Shown here: one piece after another, positions 60,924-64,000 of the stretch | Numbering within the stretch: position 1 is the stretch's first letter | Layout: each line of letters begins with the position of its first letter | Assembly (NCBI RefSeq): GCF_031846385.1 | Contig: NZ_JAVRHV010000005.1 | Location: 62,001-126,000 of the forward strand | Length of the DNA: 64,000 nt | Reading direction: 5' to 3' | Source of the DNA: Urechidicola vernalis | Lineage (GTDB): Bacteria; Bacteroidota; Bacteroidia; Flavobacteriales; Flavobacteriaceae | Program-made: the position numbers and the translations under genes | The notes under the pieces: generated by a model | Databases searched by the model: none | The model's input: only the letters and a program-made list of their open reading frames with translations | Told to the model about the DNA's origin: nothing

Positions 60924-61057
60924 AAGAGACTGTTTAAAAAGTGAGGTATTATTGAAATGTCAGTCTGAGCCTGTCGAAGACTAATTATTGATTAGGATTT
61001 TATGAACTTCGACAGGCTCAGTTTGACAATCCTTAGATTCTTTTTTAACAGTCTCTT
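60924..61057. repeat. Nested palindromic element (repeat copy 4 inside an outer inverted repeat)
   Basis: The inner arms 60958-60979 and 61007-61028 are near-identical to repeat copy 1. They are enclosed by outer arms AAGAGACTGTTTAAAAA (60924-60940) and TTTTTTAACAGTCTCTT (61041-61057), followed by a T run. The whole folds as one long hairpin, ends the DUF5689 transcript, and has the look of a short non-autonomous repeat unit. Confidence 0.75.
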
Positions 61058-61068
61058 TTTGTTTTTCG

Positions 61069-61076
61069 TACATTTG
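61069..61076 (+). promoter_or_regulatory. -7 element of hflX
   Basis: Exact TACATTTG, ending 25 nt before the hflX ATG and starting 12 nt after the palindromic element. Confidence 0.6.
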
Positions 61077-61101
61077 TAGCCATATTTAGCACAGAATTTT
61101 T

Positions 61102-62325
61102 ATGATTGAAGAAAAAGTTGCAAAGTCTGAGAAAGCCGTTTTAATTGCCGTTGTATCGCAATATCAAAACGAGGAAAAAACAGACGAATATTTGGATGAG
61201 TTGGAGTTCTTAACAAGAACTGCTGGTGGTGTTGCTGTTAAAAGATTTACGCAAAAATTAGAAAAGCCAAACCCTAAAACATTTATTGGTGCTGGGAAGT
61301 TAGAGGATATCAGTGCTTATATTGAACAAAATAATATTGGTACAGCCATTTTTGATGACGAATTGAACCCGGCACAATTAAGAAATATTGAGAAGGTGCT
61401 AGATTGTAAAATATTAGATCGTACCAACCTAATTCTAGATATTTTTGCACAAAGGGCGCAAACATCATATGCGCGTACGCAGGTAGAACTAGCACAATGC
61501 CAATATTTATTACCGAGATTAACACGTTTATGGACGCACCTTAGTAGGCAAAAAGGGGGAATTGGAATGCGTGGTCCGGGTGAAACAGAAATTGAAACGG
61601 ATAGACGTATTGTACGCGATAAAATTGCGCTATTAAAAAAGAAGTTGGTAACCATTGATAAGCAAATGGCCATTCAACGTAAAAATAGAGGAAGAATGGT
61701 ACGAGCGGCATTGGTGGGTTATACCAATGTTGGAAAATCTACCTTGATGAACGTAGTGAGTAAGAGTGATGTTTTTGCCGAAAACAAACTCTTTGCCACA
61801 TTAGACACTACGGTTAGAAAAGTGGTAATTAAAAACATTCCTTTTTTGTTAACCGATACTGTTGGGTTTATTCGAAAACTTCCAACACAATTGGTAGAAT
61901 CTTTCAAATCGACTCTAGATGAGGTTAGAGAGGCAGATTTGTTATTACATGTCGTTGATATTTCTCATCCAAATTTTGAAGACCATATTGCATCCGTAAA
62001 TAAAATTTTAGATGAAATTGAAAGCGCCGATAAACCAACAATTTTAGTCTTTAATAAAATAGATGCCTATACGCATAGCACTATTGACAAAGACGATTTG
62101 GTAACTGAATTTACAAAGGAGCATTACACTTTAGAAGACTGGAAAAAAACCTGGATGAATGAAATGGGGGACAACAGCCTCTTTATTTCTGCAATCAATA
62201 AAGAAAACATGGAACAGTTTAAAGAAAGAGTATTTGAAGAAGTAAAAAGAATTCATATGCAACGCTTTCCGTATAACGATTATTTGTATTTCGAATACGA
62301 TAAAGACGGAAATAGCATTTCTTAA
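61102..62325 (+). CDS. hflX: GTPase HflX
   Basis: 407 aa ribosome-splitting GTPase. The N-terminal HflX domain (about 1-170; FIGAGKLEDI, LNPAQLRNIEKVL, TNLILDIFAQRAQTSYARTQVELAQCQYLLPRL) is followed by the linker GGIGMRGPGETEIETDRR and the G domain: G1 GYTNVGKST (about 206-214), G3 DTVGF, G4 FNKID. Normal length for the family. It rescues stalled ribosomes under stress. Confidence 0.96.
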   Translation: MIEEKVAKSEKAVLIAVVSQYQNEEKTDEYLDELEFLTRTAGGVAVKRFTQKLEKPNPKTFIGAGKLEDISAYIEQNNIGTAIFDDELNPAQLRNIEKVLDCKILDRTNLILDIFAQRAQTSYARTQVELAQCQYLLPRLTRLWTHLSRQKGGIGMRGPGETEIETDRRIVRDKIALLKKKLVTIDKQMAIQRKNRGRMVRAALVGYTNVGKSTLMNVVSKSDVFAENKLFATLDTTVRKVVIKNIPFLLTDTVGFIRKLPTQLVESFKSTLDEVREADLLLHVVDISHPNFEDHIASVNKILDEIESADKPTILVFNKIDAYTHSTIDKDDLVTEFTKEHYTLEDWKKTWMNEMGDNSLFISAINKENMEQFKERVFEEVKRIHMQRFPYNDYLYFEYDKDGNSIS

Positions 62326-62358
62326 AAAAAGCCAACTGATTTCAGTTGGCTTTTTTTA
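62325..62358 (+). terminator. Terminator of hflX
   Basis: AAGCCAACTGA pairs perfectly with TCAGTTGGCTT over a 2-nt loop (arms 62329-62352), followed by TTTTTTATT. The stem also reads as a terminator on the minus strand because of the AAAAAAA on the left. Confidence 0.92.
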
Positions 62359-62383
62359 TTTTTATACAATAGCAAAATAGCAT

Positions 62384-64000
62384 ATGAAAAGCTTTCTTTC
62401 TCGAGTTATTAGTGATGTCCTTCAAAAAGTTGAAACACCTTTAGAACACCAAATTTTTGTACTACCTAGTCAAAGAGCTTGTGTTTTTTTAAAACACGAG
62501 TTAAAGGCCCAACTAAATAAGGCCAGTTTCCTACCGAAAATTATCTCCATAGAATCGTATATCCAAGAAATAGCTGATATAAGTCAAATCGATCAGGTTC
62601 AATTGATTTTTGAATTCTATTCCGTTTATAAAAAATGCACACCCGAAGAGGCTGTAGAATCTTTTGACCAATTTTATAAATGGGCCACAGTTGTGCTGCA
62701 AGATTTTAATGAAGTAGATCGGCATTTAATAGACGCTAAAGATCTGTTCACCTACCTGAGAGATATTAATAGGTTGAATAATTGGACCCCAAATACGGAA
62801 ATAACAAAGAATTATTTTTCATTTTTTGAACGATTGAATACGTATTATTTCGAACTCTATCAACATCTTCTAGAACAAAAAAAAGGGTATCAAGGCTTAA
62901 TCTACAGAGAGGCGGAAAATAACATTCAACATTACTTAAATAATATTGAAAATAAACACGTAACACTTGTTGGATTTAATGCTTTAAACAAAGCAGAAGA
63001 GCACATTTTTCAAGAATTATTACAAAATGGAAATGCATCCATTTATTGGGATGTGGACAAATCGTATTTAGAGAAAAGTAATACAACTGGAACATTTGTT
63101 AGAAAGTATAAAAGTGAATGGAGTGTTCTAAAGAATACGATTAATTGGGTAGATGATCATTTTTCGAGTTCTGAACAAGAGATTCAAATTATTGGAGCAG
63201 CCAAAAATGTTAGTCAATTAAAGTACGCAGGTGAAATTTTATCGAAGCAAGATAAATTTAACAATACAGCTTTGGTTTTGGCTGATGAGTCGCTCTTACC
63301 ATTAATGTTAAATTCGTTACCAAATGGTATTGATAAGATAAATATTACCATGGGGCTATCTCTTAGAGATATGCCCTTGTCTAACTTTTTTGAATCTATT
63401 TTTAATTTGTTTTTAAACCAAGAAAAACTCGGCTTGGTAAAAAAGAACGCGTTCTATTATAAAGACATTTTAAATTTAATTAACAATCCGTTTTATAAAA
63501 CGATAGAAAAAGAGTCCGAGGAGATTTCGCAATTTATTGGAAAAAATAATTTAATATTTGTCTCTACACAAGAGATTTCAGAATTGTGCAATTCTAAAAC
63601 TCTTGATTTGTTACTTATTCAAAAACTGAATGGAGTTCACGATTTAATTCAGAGGATTTTGGATGGTATTCACCAATTTAAGGATGAATTTTCTGGAATA
63701 GAAAAGGAATATTTAATGCGATTCTATGCTGTATTCCAGCAATTTTTAAATTTGAATAATAAGTTCAACTATATTAAAGATTTAAAAACACTACATCACT
63801 TTTTTAATCAGTTAGTTCGCAATGAAAAAATGGCGTTTCAGGGAGAACCTTTAGAGGGTTTACAGTTAATGGGGATGTTAGAAACAAGGGTAATAGATTT
63901 TGAAACCGTTATTCTTACTTCGATGAATGAAGGAATTTTACCAGCATCTAAGCAAGAAAATTCGTTTATACCTTTTGACGTTAAAAAACATGTTGGGTTG
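62384..64000 (+). CDS. PD-(D/E)XK nuclease family protein, AddB-like (N-terminal part; runs off the right edge)
   Basis: The frame is open from the ATG at 62384 to the last base (539 codons seen), so the C-terminal nuclease is beyond the window. It begins MKSFLSRVISDVLQKVETPL, has VLPSQRACVFLKHEL (about 26-40) as the degenerate Walker-A-like loop of AddB/RexB proteins, VTLVGFNALNKAEE near 190-203, and LEGLQLMGMLETRVIDFETVIL near 491-512 followed by TSMNEGILPASKQENSF. The last two segments are typical of the UvrD-like inactivated helicase half of AddB. It is presumably the partner of an AddA-like helicase-nuclease just outside the window. A minor alternative is a stand-alone PD-(D/E)XK protein. 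Confidence 0.82.
   Translation, partial: MKSFLSRVISDVLQKVETPLEHQIFVLPSQRACVFLKHELKAQLNKASFLPKIISIESYIQEIADISQIDQVQLIFEFYSVYKKCTPEEAVESFDQFYKWATVVLQDFNEVDRHLIDAKDLFTYLRDINRLNNWTPNTEITKNYFSFFERLNTYYFELYQHLLEQKKGYQGLIYREAENNIQHYLNNIENKHVTLVGFNALNKAEEHIFQELLQNGNASIYWDVDKSYLEKSNTTGTFVRKYKSEWSVLKNTINWVDDHFSSSEQEIQIIGAAKNVSQLKYAGEILSKQDKFNNTALVLADESLLPLMLNSLPNGIDKINITMGLSLRDMPLSNFFESIFNLFLNQEKLGLVKKNAFYYKDILNLINNPFYKTIEKESEEISQFIGKNNLIFVSTQEISELCNSKTLDLLLIQKLNGVHDLIQRILDGIHQFKDEFSGIEKEYLMRFYAVFQQFLNLNNKFNYIKDLKTLHHFFNQLVRNEKMAFQGEPLEGLQLMGMLETRVIDFETVILTSMNEGILPASKQENSFIPFDVKKHVGL

Noticed and set aside
1..64000. CRISPR array, tRNA, rRNA, prophage or insertion sequence
   Set aside because: No regularly spaced repeats, tRNA-like cloverleaf, rRNA sequence, transposase or integrase frame was seen; intergenic gaps are mostly under 400 nt.

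Overview
The window is a chromosome segment of a member of the Bacteroidota, almost certainly family Flavobacteriaceae and probably marine. The signs are: low G+C; no Shine-Dalgarno sequences; many exact flavobacterial -7 elements (TANNTTTG) just upstream of starts; Bacteroidota-restricted families (DUF4270, DUF4271, DUF4296, DUF5689, DUF3109); and two large TonB-dependent receptors with carboxypeptidase-regulatory-like N-domains. I cannot name the genus. No rRNA, tRNA, CRISPR array, prophage or insertion sequence was seen. Most of the window is ordinary core genome.

Layout. 1-2.5 kb: end of an unknown gene, an SDR oxidoreductase and an AlbA_2-type protein. 2.5-9.5 kb: piperideine-6-carboxylate dehydrogenase (lysine catabolism), a small lipoprotein, a LuxE-like protein followed by a GAF-domain protein, tyrS, and an NAD-dependent epimerase. 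9.5-17.6 kb: DUF4296 lipoprotein-pyrC-glycosyltransferase (minus), DUF4271-hemD (plus), and panC-panD-flippase-like protein-radA (minus). 17.7-23.8 kb: an orphan glycogen-synthase N-domain, a DUF4270 lipoprotein, glmS, a very small flavoprotein, marC-like and DUF3109. 24.1-27.7 kb: class Ia ribonucleotide reductase nrdB-nrdA.

27.7-37.1 kb looks like a phosphate-starvation island: a PiT transporter, an OprP-like phosphate porin, a tandemly duplicated beta-helix lipoprotein and a TonB-dependent receptor, all on the minus strand. Upstream of each lie direct repeats of an ATGTTA-like hexamer (plus-strand reading) with an 11-nt period, at a fixed distance (12 or 23 nt) from a TTTG core of the -7 element. 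This is the geometry of a PhoB-type activator. It makes the lipoprotein/receptor pair the best candidate in the window for an uncharacterised, phosphate-linked outer-membrane uptake system.

37.2-53.8 kb: housekeeping genes (dgt, dxs, tadA, aspS, rsmI, ade, recJ), a ClC protein whose gating glutamate is glutamine, a 49-residue Cys/Lys-rich protein, ferritin, a TolB-like TPR protein, and a four-cysteine uracil-DNA glycosylase. 53.8-60.9 kb: a second exported locus with two paralogous endonuclease/exonuclease/phosphatase enzymes flanking a DUF922 protein, divergent from a TonB-dependent receptor and a DUF5689 lipoprotein. It is plausibly for scavenging extracellular nucleic acid or phosphoesters. 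The window ends with hflX and the start of an AddB-like PD-(D/E)XK nuclease gene cut by the right edge.

Four intergenic copies of a flavobacterial palindromic repeat lie between genes, and several genes appear to be transcribed leaderless or nearly so.
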